DNA of 64,000 nt, taken from Rhizaria sp. SCN 62-66 (taxonomy: Eukaryota > Rhizaria, unplaced). This document shows positions 29,623 through 43,000 of this stretch, one piece after another. Numbering within the stretch: the first letter of the stretch is position 1; every line of letters starts with the position of its first letter. The position numbers and the translations under genes were made by a program. The stretch is from positions 1 to 64,000 of the forward strand of contig MEDY01000056.1 in the NCBI GenBank assembly GCA_001724265.1, read 5' to 3'. A model generated the notes under the pieces. The model was given only the letters and a program-made list of their open reading frames with translations. It did not search any database and was not told where the DNA came from.

Positions 29623-32533
29623 CCTCAGCGGCGGCGTCCGCGGCGACGTCAGCCGCGTAGTCGTGGCTCGTGCTGCCGTCGTCTAAGGGAGCACTTAGAT
29701 TAGCGGTTGCGACGACAGCGTCACTCTGCTGCTGCTTAGTACTGCTACTTTCCTTCTCTTCCTTCTGCTTTTGCGTCTGCTTTTGCGCCTGCGCCTGCGA
29801 TTGCTGCGTCTCTTGCTTGATCTGCTGCGTCTCTTGCTTGATCTGACGCTGTTGCTGGCTACCCGACTTGCCCTGTTGTTGCTGCTGCGCCCTCTTCTGC
29901 TCCTGCTCTGCCTCCAGCTCGAGCTCCTTCCGCTCCGCCTCGGCGGCCTGCGCGTTGAGCGCAATCTCGCCCTCCACTCCGCTCTCCAGCACCTCTCGGT
30001 CGTACTCGGCCAGCGCGATGAGGCTTTTTTCGGTCCACTCGCGCTCGGCGACGGTGAAGGAGGCGCGCTTGGCGGTGCGGAGGAACTCGACGGCGGAGCA
30101 GAGCTGCGTGAAGTAGTAGTCGGGCTCGCCCGTCAGCCGCGACGGCGCGCGCGCGCACGCGATGTACGCGATCGACAAGTTGAGCCGCGGGAGCTGCGCC
30201 CGCAGCAGCGTGAGGATAAAGAGGGGCACGAAGTTGTCGGCGCCGGAGCCGATGCCGATGCTGGCACTGCGGCCCACCGCCTCGGCCTCGGCCTCGGTCT
30301 CAGCAGCACCAGCAGTACCAGCAGCAGCAGCAGTTGCAGTTGCAGCCGCGGTAGCGGAGGTGGCGTCTGCGTCTGCGTCTGCGTCAGCGGCAGCTTTAGA
30401 GGCGGCGGCCTCGGAGCCAGCGGCGGCGGCGGCGGCGGCGGCGACGGCTGCGGCGGCCGTGGCCTTGGTGGCGTCATTGGCGGCGACCGCGGCGGCGACG
30501 GCGGCGGCGGCGGCCTTGGTCGCGGACTCGTTGTGCAACACCACGCCCGCCTCGGAGCTGGATCTGTTGTTGATGCTCATGTTCACGCCCGCGCCCGCGC
30601 CCGCGCCGCTGTTGGGGTTCACGGGGTTCGCGGTGGAGCCGGGCGCGGTGAGGTCGTAGAAGACGTCGCTGTCGCCGCCGCTGCTCTTGAACGAGCCTAG
30701 CTGCTGCGGCGGCAGCGCCCCACCCGCACCCGCACCCGCACCCGCACCGGCGCTAAAGCCAGCTTCGGTCGTTGAAGCAGACGAGGCGTCGGCAGCCGGC
30801 GCGTTGTGACTCGTGGCGGTGACGACAGCGGCCGCGGCGGTACTCGCGGCCTCCGCGGCGACCTTGGCAGCCGCAGTGGCGGCCTGCGCCTCAGCGGCCG
30901 CCGCGGCCGCCGCGGCGTCTGCGCTGGCCTTCTTGGCCTTGCGCTTGCGCTCGCGGGCCTCAACCCTGCGCATGAGCGAGACGATGACGCGGCACGCGTT
31001 GAGGATGCACTGCAGCTTGTCGGCGGGTGTCTTGAACGTCTCCATGCCGCGCAGCTCGCCCGCGGCGACGGCGAAGGCCGCCTCGTCCCAGTACTCAACC
31101 GGGATGTCCAGATGGCGCGGCTGCACCCAGCTCAGCCGCGCGAGCGCGCGGCCCACGCGCGCGGCCTCGAGCGCCTCGGCCGCGTCCACGGGCGCCATGA
31201 GCCGCGGGTACAGCTTCGTGATGGCAAACTTCTCCAGCGACTCGACCATGTTCTCCAGCTCCGCGGGGCCCGCACCCGCCCATGCCGGGTGCGCAGTCAG
31301 CTCCGCAGCCAGCTGCGCCAGCGCCGCGTGCAGCCGCGCGCACAGTTGCGGGCGCGGGACGGCCGCGGGATCCGTCTCGGCGAGGTCGGCGACGAGCCGC
31401 TTGAGGCGCCGCGTGTACTCGCCTGCGCCGCCCGTGCGCATGCGGTTCGCGAAGTCGGTGTAGGTGTAGCTGGGCCGCATCGGGTGCATCTGCAGCTGCA
31501 GCTGCTGCTGGAGCTGCTGCTGCTGGTGGTGGTCACTCGAGGCTGCTAGCACAGACGAACCGCTAGCGCCGGCACCGGCGCTGGCGCTGGCGCCGGGGAA
31601 GCCGGGCGAGGGCTGGAAGGGTGGCGACGCGGGGGAGCCGGGCGCCGGCCCGTCGCCGTTGCCGTTGCTTGTGGTGGCGGGCGGCGTGGCCGAGGGCGCG
31701 CGGGAGAAGCGGGCGAAGAAGGACGACGCGAGCGACGGAGCCGCCGCCCCCGCTGCCGAGCTCGCACTAGCGCTGGAGTCGGCGGAGGCGGCGGCGGCGG
31801 CGGCGGTGGGGGAGGCGGACGGGAGCAGCGGCGGTGACGGCGACTGAGAGTGCGACTGAGACTGAGAGCGAGACTGAGAGTGCGACGACACAGCGCTAGC
31901 GTTGGCAGTGGCTGAGTCGCCGACAGCAGCGGTGTCGGTGTGACGGGATGACGCCGATGCAGTGACGGTGGAAGCGCCTGTGCCAGCGCCAGCGGAAGCG
32001 GTCGCTGGCCCCATTTGCGTCGCACTGCTAGTGCCGCTGTTGTCCCCGGCAGCGGTGGCGGCCAGACTGGACGCACTCGCGCTGCCGCTGAGCGCGGCTG
32101 CGCTGTTGCCGGCCGAGTCGGCGAGCGGGGTGTCGTCACCGGTGAGCTTGACGGCGCTGCCCTGCGACGCGAACGGGTTCAGGTAGTCGAGAAACCTCAC
32201 AAGGCCTCCACCATTGCCACCAGTACTGCCGCTGCCGCTGCCGTTGCCGCTGTTGCTGTTGTTGGGGCCACCGGGAGTGGCAAAGCCCGAGCTGGAGCCC
32301 GCAGCGGGTGAGGGCAGGGCCGCAGGGTCCGAAGACCCCCCGGCCGCCGTGACCGAAGCATTGGAGTTTGCGTTGGAGGCGGAGAGAGTGGGGGAGAGGG
32401 TGGCGACCGAGAGGGGCGTGCCTGCACCGGCAGTGGCGCTGGCGCTGAGGCCGAGGGGCTGGGAGGCAAGCTTTGCGGCCGAGGCGGACACCGAGGGGGA
32501 CGACTGCGTGGTGTCGAGTGCGGGGGGCCGCAT
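29105..32533 (-). CDS. VPS9-domain Rab5-type guanine nucleotide exchange factor
   Basis: Rabex-5/Vps9-like exchange factor predicted to activate Rab5-class GTPases on early endosomes. 1142 residues, start ATG at 32533 and stop TGA. Residues 1-350 are Ser/Ala-rich and probably disordered. The helical bundle begins near residue 356 (PSYTYTDFANRM) and runs through AITKLYPRLM (about 436) and DKLQCILNACRVIVSLM (about 510), the first half of the VPS9 domain. An Ala-rich insert of about 240 residues follows. The second half is at about 765-818: DNFVPLFILTLLRAQLPRL and YYFTQLCSAVEFL, carrying the conserved Asp and Tyr needed for exchange. A Gln/Lys-rich coiled coil and a poly-Ala tail close the protein. 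A Rab5-like GTPase is encoded at 51737. Confidence 0.88.
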
Positions 32534-33336
32534 GGACGCGCGTACAGTACTGTGACACGAAGGAGGGGAGCGAATGACGAGATGAAAAATGCGAGCTTTA
32601 ACAATATTATTCGGGAGATATGCGCTAAAAAGTCAAACGAAAAGGTACACGTACGCGTTGTCGGTGGACATGTCGAGCAGCGCAGCAAGGCGGGGCTGTT
32701 GCGGGACTGTGTATTGTCCGAGAGTGGAGAGTCGGCTGGGGGATGAGACGAGAGCAAGGGGAAGTGGTAAGGGCTGCGTCAGCACACGGGTTTCGCGCGA
32801 CAAACGCATCGGCAAATAAAACAACAAATCAATACACTATCAACGCACACAAGGCACCCACAAACGCGTTGTTGACGGAGGTTTCAACGCTAGAGACGCA
32901 TGGGCAGCCAAGAATTCGATGTCGACCACATGTCAGATTTGGGGCATCGTCTTCTCGGCCAGTCTGGCTGGTGGTGGCTGGCCAGTTTGGCGCCTGTCGA
33001 TTTGAGAAGCCACTTTTCGGGCGGGTGGATTCTGGCGTGAAGTTGGTCTATTATGGAAATATAACACATGAAATAGTGAAAACACTGGCGGGAGTGCTAC
33101 CGATTTTGAGTGTAGCACATTTAACGGAAACTTGACTCACCACCAACTCTATTTTTGTGGCCTTCAGCTTCTTCAACTCTCCCAAGCAGCGGAGCACCCT
33201 CCGCGTCGCTGGGTCACTGATTTCTCCCCCTTGCAGAGCTCCTGCCCTTCTCTTGGCCACCCGCGCCCTTTACAGAGCCGCAGACCCGCGCGCTCCAGCG
33301 GCTGCGTCTGATAACCGCTCGCAACACACTCACAGC
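32534..33336. promoter_or_regulatory. Divergent promoter region, VPS9 gene and meckelin
   Basis: About 800 bases between two head-to-head genes. Two plausible 3' splice sites (GGCCTTCAG ending 33167 and CCCTTGCAG ending 33237) lie before the meckelin ATG, so its 5' UTR may be spliced. An ATG-started frame of 130 codons at 32743-33135 lacks recognisable features and is probably not a gene. Confidence 0.45.
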
Positions 33337-36300
33337 ATGACTCTTGCTCGTCGCTCTCTCGCGCAGCCGAGGCCGCGTCCGCTGTCGCTGTCGCCGCTGC
33401 TGCTGTTGCCGCTGCTGCTGCCCCTGCTCCTGCTCCTGGCGGCCCCAGCGCTGGCGCAGTACAGCTTCGAGGTGCCCTCGACGTGCCCCACCACGACGAC
33501 CTTCTTCGACACGACGGCCTACCAGTGCTCCGCCTGCCCCCCCAACCAGGTCGCCACGGGCCTCCAGTCCCCCGCGTGCGCCTGCCAGCCCGGCTGGGCA
33601 GCCTCCCCCGGCGCCGCCTCGTGCACCGAGTGCGTCGCGCCGCTCGTCCCGCGCCGCGGCGGGGCCAGCGGCTGCCTGGCCTGCGACGGCGTCACCGCGA
33701 CCTACGATGCAGCCGCGCTCGACTGCGTCTGCGCCAACGCCGCGCTCGTGCTGGTGGAGACCACCGCGTCGGGCGCCCCGCTCGCCGCCAAGCAGTGTGT
33801 GTTGTGCCCCGCCAATGCCATCGTCTCGGACACGGACCCGTACGCCTGCGTCGCCTGCGACGACCCCCTGATGACGCGCAACGCCGCCGCGCCCTACGCT
33901 TGCGGCTGCCCCACAGGTTACACCCTCGTCGGCACGACCCCCTACAGCCGCTGCCTGCCCGCGAGCTCGCTTTCCACGCTGCGCACGTCGTACCCGCCCG
34001 CACAGGTGTCGCAGATCTCCTACCCGGCGGTCCGCAGCACCGACTCGGGCGACGCGCGCGCCGTGACGGTCTTCTCACCTCTGCTCGCTCAGTGGTTCGA
34101 TCCCTCGGCGCTGGCCTGCAAGGGGCTGCTCGATGCGACCATGACGGCCGCCGCCGTTGCCACGGCCGTGCGGACCGCGTGCCAGACGGCTGTGAACCTG
34201 TGCGTGCTGGCCATGAGCAACATGGCGCATCCGGCCTGCCGCTTCGTGCAGACGCACACACTCACCATCTCCGACGTAGTGTGGGGCTTCTCCGACTGGC
34301 GCCAGAGCATGCCCTTCTCCTTCTACTCCGACGCGCCCACCGCGCTCGACAATGGCGACATTGCGACCACGGTCGCGCTCACGGGGGCCAACGCGGCGGA
34401 CCTCTCGCGCCAGTCGCGGCTGTCGTACCGGCTACAGACGTTCGCGCTCAACGGCACGCTGCTCGCGTCCACGGTCCTCGCCACCGAGCTGCACCTGTGC
34501 CCCGCCGTCGTCGCCTTTGCCAGCAGCGGCCTCACTTCCAGCGGCACCGCCGCCACCAGCGCCACGGGCGCGGACGTGGACATGACGTCGACGCGGTTCC
34601 TCAACGTCGGCGCGACGTACGAGTCGTCGTGCACGCTCGAGCTGCTACCGCTCGCCGAGGGTCTCCGAGACGCGGATCCGGTCTTCTACGAGCTCTTCTT
34701 CACCGACACGGGCGGCCGCTGGTACCCGGTCCCCGTGCTCGTCAAGGACCTGCGCGACGGCTCGCTCACCTACAACACAGACGTCTCGGTGTCCGCGCGC
34801 GTCGACAACACGCGCACGCGCGTGCTGCGCCGCTTCTTCCTCGCTGACGGCGCCGCGACCGCGCCGTCAACGGGCGCGCTCCCGGCGGTGCTGACGTACG
34901 CCAAGCGGGTCACCCTGCGCGTCACCATGCGGTCAGGCTCGGTGCAGAAAATCAAGCCGCCCGTGCTGGTGCTCGAGTACGCCTCGCGCCTGCAGGCCGA
35001 CTACTCCTCGGCCTCGACCTCGCGGCGGCGCGCCGCGCTGTCGTTCTCGCAGCAGTACGTCAAAGGCCTCGGCTCCGCGGCCGTTGCGGCGTACGTCATG
35101 TTCGCGCTCATCATGGTCTGGGTCATCCTCATCTGGATCGTCAAGCTCATCGTGCTCGCCAACAAGGAGCGCGCGGGCGGCATGGGCCTCGGCGCCGTCA
35201 TGGCCGTGTTCGCGCAGCTGCTCGGCATCTGGGGCGAGTGGGCCTTCTGGCTCGTCTTCGCTTTCGCGACGTACCTCTTCATCTTCTTCAAGGGCCAGGA
35301 TGAGGTCCACGTGCTCATGCCTGTGCCGCCCAAGTCCGTCTTTGGGCTCTGCTTCGGGCCCTTCCTCATCACCGCGACGGTCTGCTGCCTCATTGCGCTC
35401 ATCGTGCGCGTGTACCGGCAGATCTCCGTCGACGTGCTCTTCATCGACTGGGAGGCGCCGCCGCCCACCTCGGCCTACGGTCACAACGCCGGCGGCGGCG
35501 GCGGCGGGGGCTCGCTGGGCTCGGTCTCGGCGTGGCGCAAGGTGTTGGTGGCGAACAAGTGGCAGTCGCTGCAGGCGCGACGCGTCATCGCGCTTGCGCC
35601 GACGCTATGTGTGCTGCTCTTCCTGCTCTACGGCGTCGGGCTCGAGGGGCTCAGCACGGCGCAGCCAGACGGCGGGAACCTCTCGGCCGACGCCGCGCCC
35701 ATCGACCCCATCCTGCGCTTTTTCGTCACCTCGGTCATTTTCCTCGGGCTGGCCGGGCTGCAGCGCGCGTTCGCGTCCGTGGTCACGGACTGCTTCGTCC
35801 CGCGGCCCACGACGCAGTTCCTCGACCTGCTGTCGTCGACCAACATCTCATGCTGCATCTTCGACGCCAAGCACCACATGTTCTACCTCCACGGGCAGAC
35901 GGTGCACGCGCGCGCTGACGCCAGCATGGAGGAGCTGCACCGACAGCTGTTGCGCGAGCGCCGCAACTGGGTCCACTCGCGCGGGCTCGTCGCCGAGGAG
36001 TCCAGCTTCTCGGTGTTTCTCACGCCGGCCTTCCGCGGGCACTACGACGCTGAGTACGGGGCGGTGCTCCACAGGCACCAGCAGATGTGGCAGCGTCAGG
36101 TACGGCAATGACGCGTGATCGCTAACTATTTTTTGTCTCATGTTTTGTTGCTTTGTCGCATTTTGTCAACTTATGTCTCTTATTATATCGAACCTCACAT
36201 GTTTCACTTTGTTTCCACCTTCGCAATTCAGGGCGCTCGCGCGCAGGCCGCGGCGGGCGACTTCGGCGCCGGCAACTCGAGCGTCGAGATGGGCGATCGC

Positions 36301-36810
36301 GCGCGCCGCGGCCTTAACGCGGGCCCGGCGACCGGCCTCGACCTCTCGATGGTCGTCGAAGACGAGCTGGTGCGCGCGCACACTGCGCTCAACCGGTTCC
36401 TGATCAACTTCATCGACAAGAACGACCCCAGCCACCCGTGGGAGTACGCTACGCGGTCCTTCTTCGGGCGCAAGATGGACTTTCCGCCCGTGGCGCCGCC
36501 CGCCGTGGTCGCCGGCCCCAACGGCTCGATCGCGATGCCCAACGGCGCGTTCCCGGTGCAGAACACGACGCTCTTCGCGGCCGACCCCGACCACGGCTTC
36601 GCGGCCGCGGCAACGCTGCTGGGGCTGGAGCACCACCTGCTCATGGTCGACGTGCTGCTGCTTGCGCTGTTCGAGTGGGCCTTCGACAACACGCTCGCGG
36701 GCGTGCTGGTGTGCTACGTCGTCGACGGGATCATCGTCTGGGTACGGGGCAGGCTCAGTCGCGTCAACGCGTCGCGCAAGACGATGATCGACGAACGGTT
36801 TATGGTGTGA
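33337..36810 (+). CDS. TMEM67: Meckelin, ciliary transition-zone membrane protein
   Basis: Homologue of meckelin (TMEM67/MKS3), a receptor-like membrane protein of the ciliary transition zone. Two exons, 33337-36099 and 36232-36810, 1113 residues; the 132-base intron starts GTACGG, phase 0. The ATG at 33337 opens a signal peptide (Leu-rich, cleavage near residue 40). Residues 45-215 are a Cys-rich domain of repeated CxxC pairs. A beta-rich ectodomain extends to about 570. Membrane segments lie near 583-605, 617-650, 670-695, about 750, about 800 and again near the C terminus. The protein ends SRKTMIDERFMV, close to the family's conserved terminus. Stop is TGA. Its presence implies that the organism builds a cilium. 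Confidence 0.9.
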
Positions 36811-37079
36811 TCGATGTCAAATATTAATTACATGTAACAAGAAGCAAAACCCAAGCTGTCCCCAACTGCCAGTTCTGGTTTCTGTCACTACTTACAATGA
36901 GCTGACTCGGGCCAGATGTGTGGTGATTCAAACTTGAGTTCAAAAGAGACAACGTGCTATTATGGCCAGTAATATGATTTATGATACAAAAATAGGCTGT
37001 ATTTCACAGCTTAATGTAATGTAGTCCTAGATAACATTAAAGCTAAGCAAATACCGTTAAAAAAAGAAGAAGAATTGAT
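36811..37079. other. Convergent spacer, meckelin and kinase gene
   Basis: 269 bases shared by the 3' ends of two converging genes. AT-rich, with no clear AATAAA on either strand. Confidence 0.4.
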
Positions 37080-40000
37080 TCACTTTGACTGTGATAACCA
37101 TTGCCAGAGCTTATGCTCAACACTCAACGCCAACCCTTGCTCGCTATCAATGCCACGCTGTACCATGTTGCAGTACTTGTTAGACTCGCTGTTTATCCAG
37201 CCCCACACGGCGTCACCAGCGCGCCTCATCGCAATCTCTGCAACTGCCTTCCTCATTACAGCTCCGCCCACACCTGCAATTGCAGTACTGACGGCGTCCG
37301 CGTCCGCCAGCGCTGCGGCCGCGAGGTCGACCACGTCGTCCACCGGCAGCGGCGGCAGCGGCCCTGCGCCACGTCCCGATCCGTCGCCGCCGGCCGTGGG
37401 CATCGGTGCCCACAGCATGCTCTGCTTGCGGCGGGCCCAGCCGCCCGCTGCGGCCGCGGCCGCCGCTGCGGTCGAGGCGCCGGGACTTGTGCCGGATAGC
37501 CGCAGGCCAGTGGGGGCCGGCAAACGACACAACACGCCCAGTGGTGCAGGCACATCGTTTGCAAAAGCCGCGCCGTTTGCGCTACTTGTCTTTTCAATTT
37601 TAGCGTTGTCTTGAGACGCAAGGTACTTAGTTAGATACGGGTGCGCGGCAATAATATCATAGTCGATGTAGAATAATTCACAGTCGTTGCCGATAACAAC
37701 AACAGTGCCATTATCAGAAGATACATTTGCGGGAACAAGACCACCAGCAACAGCGGTCGACAGAGAGACAGTCACTGGGTGACACTCTGACAGCGAGTGA
37801 CTGCAGGCATACCGACTACGGCGTCGTGGCAGCGCAAACAGAGGGGAGACGCCGACCTTTGGGGTGGCATCAAACGTCGCATCCAAATTTGTTACATTGC
37901 TGACATTTGACGCTTGATGACGCACAAATCCCGATTGCGCTTGAACACGCTCCAAATATATTTGTTCGCCCACACTCAGGTCTTCGTTAGCACGGCTGTC
38001 ACCGTGACAGCCACATCGCGTGCGGCTCGTAAGTGGCGTCACACCAAGCCTGTCACGCGGGTCAGGCATAAGCAGCGCGGCGATGAAGGCGACTGCCTCA
38101 GGCGGCACAGCGGACGGCAACGGCGAGATGTCGGTGATGTCAGTGCATTTCCCACTAGTCACACCACCACCATTCGTTCCATCGACAGAACCAGTCAGGT
38201 CAGAAGTTTTGTCAGGGCGGATAGCAGCATCGCCATATAACTGCAACGCCCGTGCAACACTGGCGCTCACAGTCACACCCCTCAGCCGACTGGCACGGCT
38301 CCTCGCCACTCGGGCGCCAGCTCCGGGAACGACCGTTGTTGCAGAACGGGGAGTCTTGCCTTCGGCTGCGAACGCCGCCATGGCGACCACGCGCTGCATT
38401 GCGCGCCGCGCCGCGCGCAACGCCGCCGAGAACGGGTCTTCGCTGGGCGGCAGCAGCGCGCCCGCGGCGGCTGCGCGGCGGCTGCGCGAGCGGGAGCGGG
38501 ATGCACTGCGCGAGCGCGAGCGCGAGGCCGCTCGGTAGGCGCTCATGTGCCCAGTGGCGCTCCCATCATTGTCGTGCGGTGACGAGTTGTCAGAGCGCGT
38601 GCGCGCACGGCGCGACATACGGATCGGTAATGTGTCTGTGGCTGCTGCTGCTGATGCCACTGTCTCGAGGGTCATCGCTGCGCCAGTGGTTGACTTGGTC
38701 TCAGGCTCCGAGTCGGACTCAGCCTCAGAGCTTATTCCTGAACTTTCTGACCCGGGACTCTCGTCGCCGTTGTCATTGTCATCATCTAGATCGTCCTCAA
38801 AGTCTAGCCGGCCCTCCCCACGTTCAGCAGGCGTGCGCCCTCCTGAGAACGACGCGTACAACACACACCCGAGTCCCCACAGGTCACTTGCAGGAGTGCC
38901 TTCCGCAGCGCCCACCGCGACAATATCACGTGAAAGCTGTTGCCATTGCGTTAGCACCTGTGTCGCTGATTCCATTGAGTCATCATTCGGAAGTGATACG
39001 TGTGGCATCGCATCATGCTCGTCGACAGCTAAACCACGCTCAAGTTTGCGTGCACGCCTCTTCTCGCGCCGCGCCTCCCGCTGTGCATGTCGAGCAGCCT
39101 TCAGCGCAGCCCGGGCGGCCTTTCGAGTGTTGGACTCTTGTGACAATGCAACAAGCGCAAGCTCAGGTGCCAGATATTCCGCTGTGCCTTCCACTGTGTT
39201 CATAGGGCCGGTTGCACTGCCCACATCCGCGCCAGCTTTCACAACAACGGACGACATGGCTAACGCAGACCGTGTTGTTGGCGTAAACGCCGTGTGGTAG
39301 GGACGAACCGCACCGAAGTCTGCAAGCTTGATGTGTCCGGAATCGTGTAGCAACACGTTCTCGAGCTTCAGGTCGCCGAATACACGTCCGTGTCCGTGTA
39401 CATGGGCCAGTGCAGCGGTGATCTCGCCGGCAACAAACGCCACACACTCAGGGGCATTCGCCGGCTGATTATCATGATCAGCTTGTTGCTCGGCGTTGCT
39501 TTCTGCATGTGTTGGCGCCTCGATACGAGGAACAGTTTTGTGCGTGTATGGTCCTTCTCGAGTGACTGCCGTGTGCAAGTCACCTTTTCCGGCAAGCTCT
39601 AGCACAAAATAGACCGTCTTCGCGTTGCCACACATGCCGAGCAGTCGCGTCACGTTCGGATGCGCGAACAGTGCGAGCGCGTTGGCTTCACGCGATGCCG
39701 CAGCGCGCGCGTGCGGGGACGCCGCGGCGAGCGCACGGTCGACGGCCTTGACTGCAACTCGCAGCCAGCGAGATGATGGGAGAAGACGAGAGATATGGCG
39801 CGCTGAAAGGACGGCGGCGAATGAGCCAGCCCCAAGTACAGGGCCAAATACCAAATCGAGGTACTTCAGCGAAGCTGGCAGCGATGCAGGAATAACAGCC
39901 TGGAACGGTAATAAAAAGCGAAGACAACATCAGCAAGAAAAAACCAAAGGATTGTATGAGTTCTAAGTCAAACAATCAGAACATGCAATTATCAAGTGTT

Positions 40001-43000
40001 AATTATGGAGTGCGTACCTCTGTTTTGGCCCTCTCGAGCAAGGGATCTTTCTCTTCTTCCTTCTCAGGCGGAGAGAGCTCCCACGCGCGCCTCAACCCGC
40101 CACAAAACGCCACAACAAGATCATGTGGTAGCCAGTGCGCACCGCCGGCCGCGGTATATTGACACGCGCATGACGCGGCTTGATTTTGAATCGGGTTGAC
40201 TGGGATGTCGAGCGTCGCTGCGCAAAACAGTGCAAACGTGCGCGACGAATTGGTATCAGGGATAAGGCGGCGGTGGCAGTGCGCGCAAGTAGGGGAGCTG
40301 TAAACAGCAACGCTAGCCGTACTGGGGTTATAAGACTGATACACCGCACCATCGTCGTTGTTGAACATGCTCTCGATTGCGAGCGTCGGGTTGCTGTTGC
40401 TGTTGTTGCTGATGTAAGTGTTCGTTGCAGAGTAAAAGCCGTCGGCTGCAAGTGCACGCAACGCTGCAGCACGACGACGACACACAGTCTCGTTCCAATG
40501 TGCCGATCCCAACAGAAGTCTGTACAGAGGATACAGCACCGCAAACTCGCTGTGGTCGCGCGCCCTCACCATGCTTACACTCGAGCTCGTACTCGCAGTT
40601 GCAAGAACACCGCTATCGCTGTCTGTGCTTGGGGATGTCTGGCGATGAGCCGAGATGACTGCCCGCACTTCAGCGCGTTTGAACAGCTCGAGGGCGCGCT
40701 GCGCGGTGGCGCTGTGGTCGCTCGACAGCGCGGGCAGCAGCACGGCCCACAGCGCGCGGCGCGAGTGCGTGTACGCGCGGGCGAGAGAACACGGCAGAGG
40801 CAATGATTGGGCCATGCTTGCGGTACTCTTAGTCGTGCTTGTCAATTGATGTTTTGGTACTGCCGCAAGGAAAATCGCCTCCACGTGATGCAGAATGATG
40901 AGCGCCTTTGCACTGTTGGCTGCCCGCGGCGGTGGGAAGCATGACAGCACATGTAGCAAAAATGGCACCAGGAGATCCTAAACAAAATACAGCATCAAGC
41001 AAGCAAACGGAACAAAACATTCGGACAAACGATGTGAGCCGTATTGCAGTCAATAACACAAATGTTCGGTCCACCAGTATCTTAAAAGCACGCACCTTGT
41101 CAGCTTTGATTGCAGTGAGGGCAAGTCGGAGCAGCGGCTCATGGAAGGCGCCGAGCACAGCTTCAGTACCAACACCGCCGCCACTGTTTGCAGTGAAAGC
41201 ACCTCCACTCACAGCACCAGCAGACTGGAATAAGGAAGCTAGCGAGCCAGTGGCACTCGGTCCTGCTGCTGCTGCTGATACCAGTGAACCTGACGCTAAA
41301 TTCGCGCTGCTCGCAGACGCGTCGGAGGAGCGCGCAAGCGGCGGCCCATCCAAGGGGCCGGCGCGGGGACCACTGCGCGCGCCTGCAAGCCGGACGGCCA
41401 AGCCACCTTGTTGATGGTGCAGGCCGGCTAGCTGCACAGGCAACCCACCGGGCATCACAGGGCCGGCAAGAGGGCCTGCCCGGGGGATGTGGTGAGCGGA
41501 CATCGGCGTAGACACGTGCTGCGGAGTAATTGCAGCGCCGGCGCTGCCCCGCGGCGCAAGAGAAAAGAGCAATCCGCCGGGAGCCGTGCCCGCAACTGGC
41601 CCCGCAACGGGCCCCGCTATCGGGCCTGCGATCGGAACATGTCCCGACGCGTGAGTTTGCCCGTGCACCGCGTGGTGATGATGCGGGGCCACCGGAATGC
41701 CCGAGGACGCAGCGAGCGCGCGCCTGCGCAACGAGTCGCCGCTGCCGGCGCCGGGAAGAACGCCCAGTGCGACGCCGCTGTGCACAGGAGCTCCACCAGC
41801 ACTACCGCTGCCAGGACGCGAGAGTGCACTAGCGGGGTGGGTGCCAGCCGTGGCGGCCTGCTGCGCAAAGCGAGACGGGACGCGCACTGAGCTCGCTGCA
41901 ACGGTCGCAGGCGTTGCATTTTGCGATGAAGATGGCGCCAGATGCTGTGAGTTTGACTTGGTTATCAATGTTGCAACAGCCAGGTTCGAATGTGGCGTTG
42001 CTGCCGCTGCTGCCTCAGCTTCATCATCTTCTGCAAAGTCACTTGAGCCACGGCCTCCCATTGAATTATCCCCACGAGTCTGCATCTCTGTTGCGACAAG
42101 CCGTGCGACCTCAAAAGCAACTGCTCGACGTTCAGTAAGTTCAGAGTCACCATCGCTAGACGCCGCAGCGTCAGTGCCCAGACCTAGTACGTCGGTGTTG
42201 TAAAGGTCAAGAGCAGAGGAACTGTTCGCGACTGGATTCACCTTCATGCCACTGCTTCCCGCAAGTGAGTGGCCGTTTGCAGACGCGTCGCCAACCATGC
42301 CCTCGGTGCACCAGAGCTCGGCAACGACTGTCAACAGCAGGCGGAAGTTCAGCCTCTTCTTGGCGAGAGAAGCACTTACGTGTTCATTACCATTGTTGCT
42401 GTAAGCAGCACATACGCACTCATTGGCTTCAGGAAATTTAGCGCAGATCTTGGAATGTTCCTGCTTGCATGCACCTGGCGCTGACGTGGTCGTGGTTTCG
42501 CAGTTATCTGGCTGCAGAAGAGCGTCGTTCAATGGTGCCATCACCGCATGAATCAGCTGCAGCGCTTCCGCAACGCCCCCGGCCTCGCCATACAGCGGCC
42601 CCGCAGAGAGCAACGCCGCGGCCGCACTGCCGCCCTCGACGCGCGCCGTCACGCCGCTCTCGGGAGCCACGGCACCGGCACCGCAAGGGGGCAACTGCGG
42701 CGCGGGAATGCGTGGCGGCGCTCCAGTGGATGAGCGATAGCTTTGCGCAGAGTTGCCGTGCAAAGATGAAGCAAGATTCAAATTGATGCCGGCCGCGCCC
42801 TCAAGACCCCGACTCAAAAGCGTGTTCAGCAAAGCGACACCTGGCCCACATGCAGAAGCGTCACTTGATTGGTCCGGTGTCTGCGGTTGTGACGCCGTCT
42901 GCATCTTCGTTGCACTGCTGGTGAGTGACCACAGCAGCGGCGCTTCAAGATCAGCCTCGCTCACATTCACATGGCTTGGAGTACTGGAGTTGGATGCCTT

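Noticed and set aside
32743-33135. ATG-started frame of 130 codons upstream of meckelin
   Set aside because: Composition is that of a spacer, no recognisable motif, and it lies in a divergent promoter or 5' UTR.
39900-41095. Two introns of identical length (118 bases) in the kinase gene
   Set aside because: Their sequences are not alike, so the equal length appears to be coincidence and not intron duplication.
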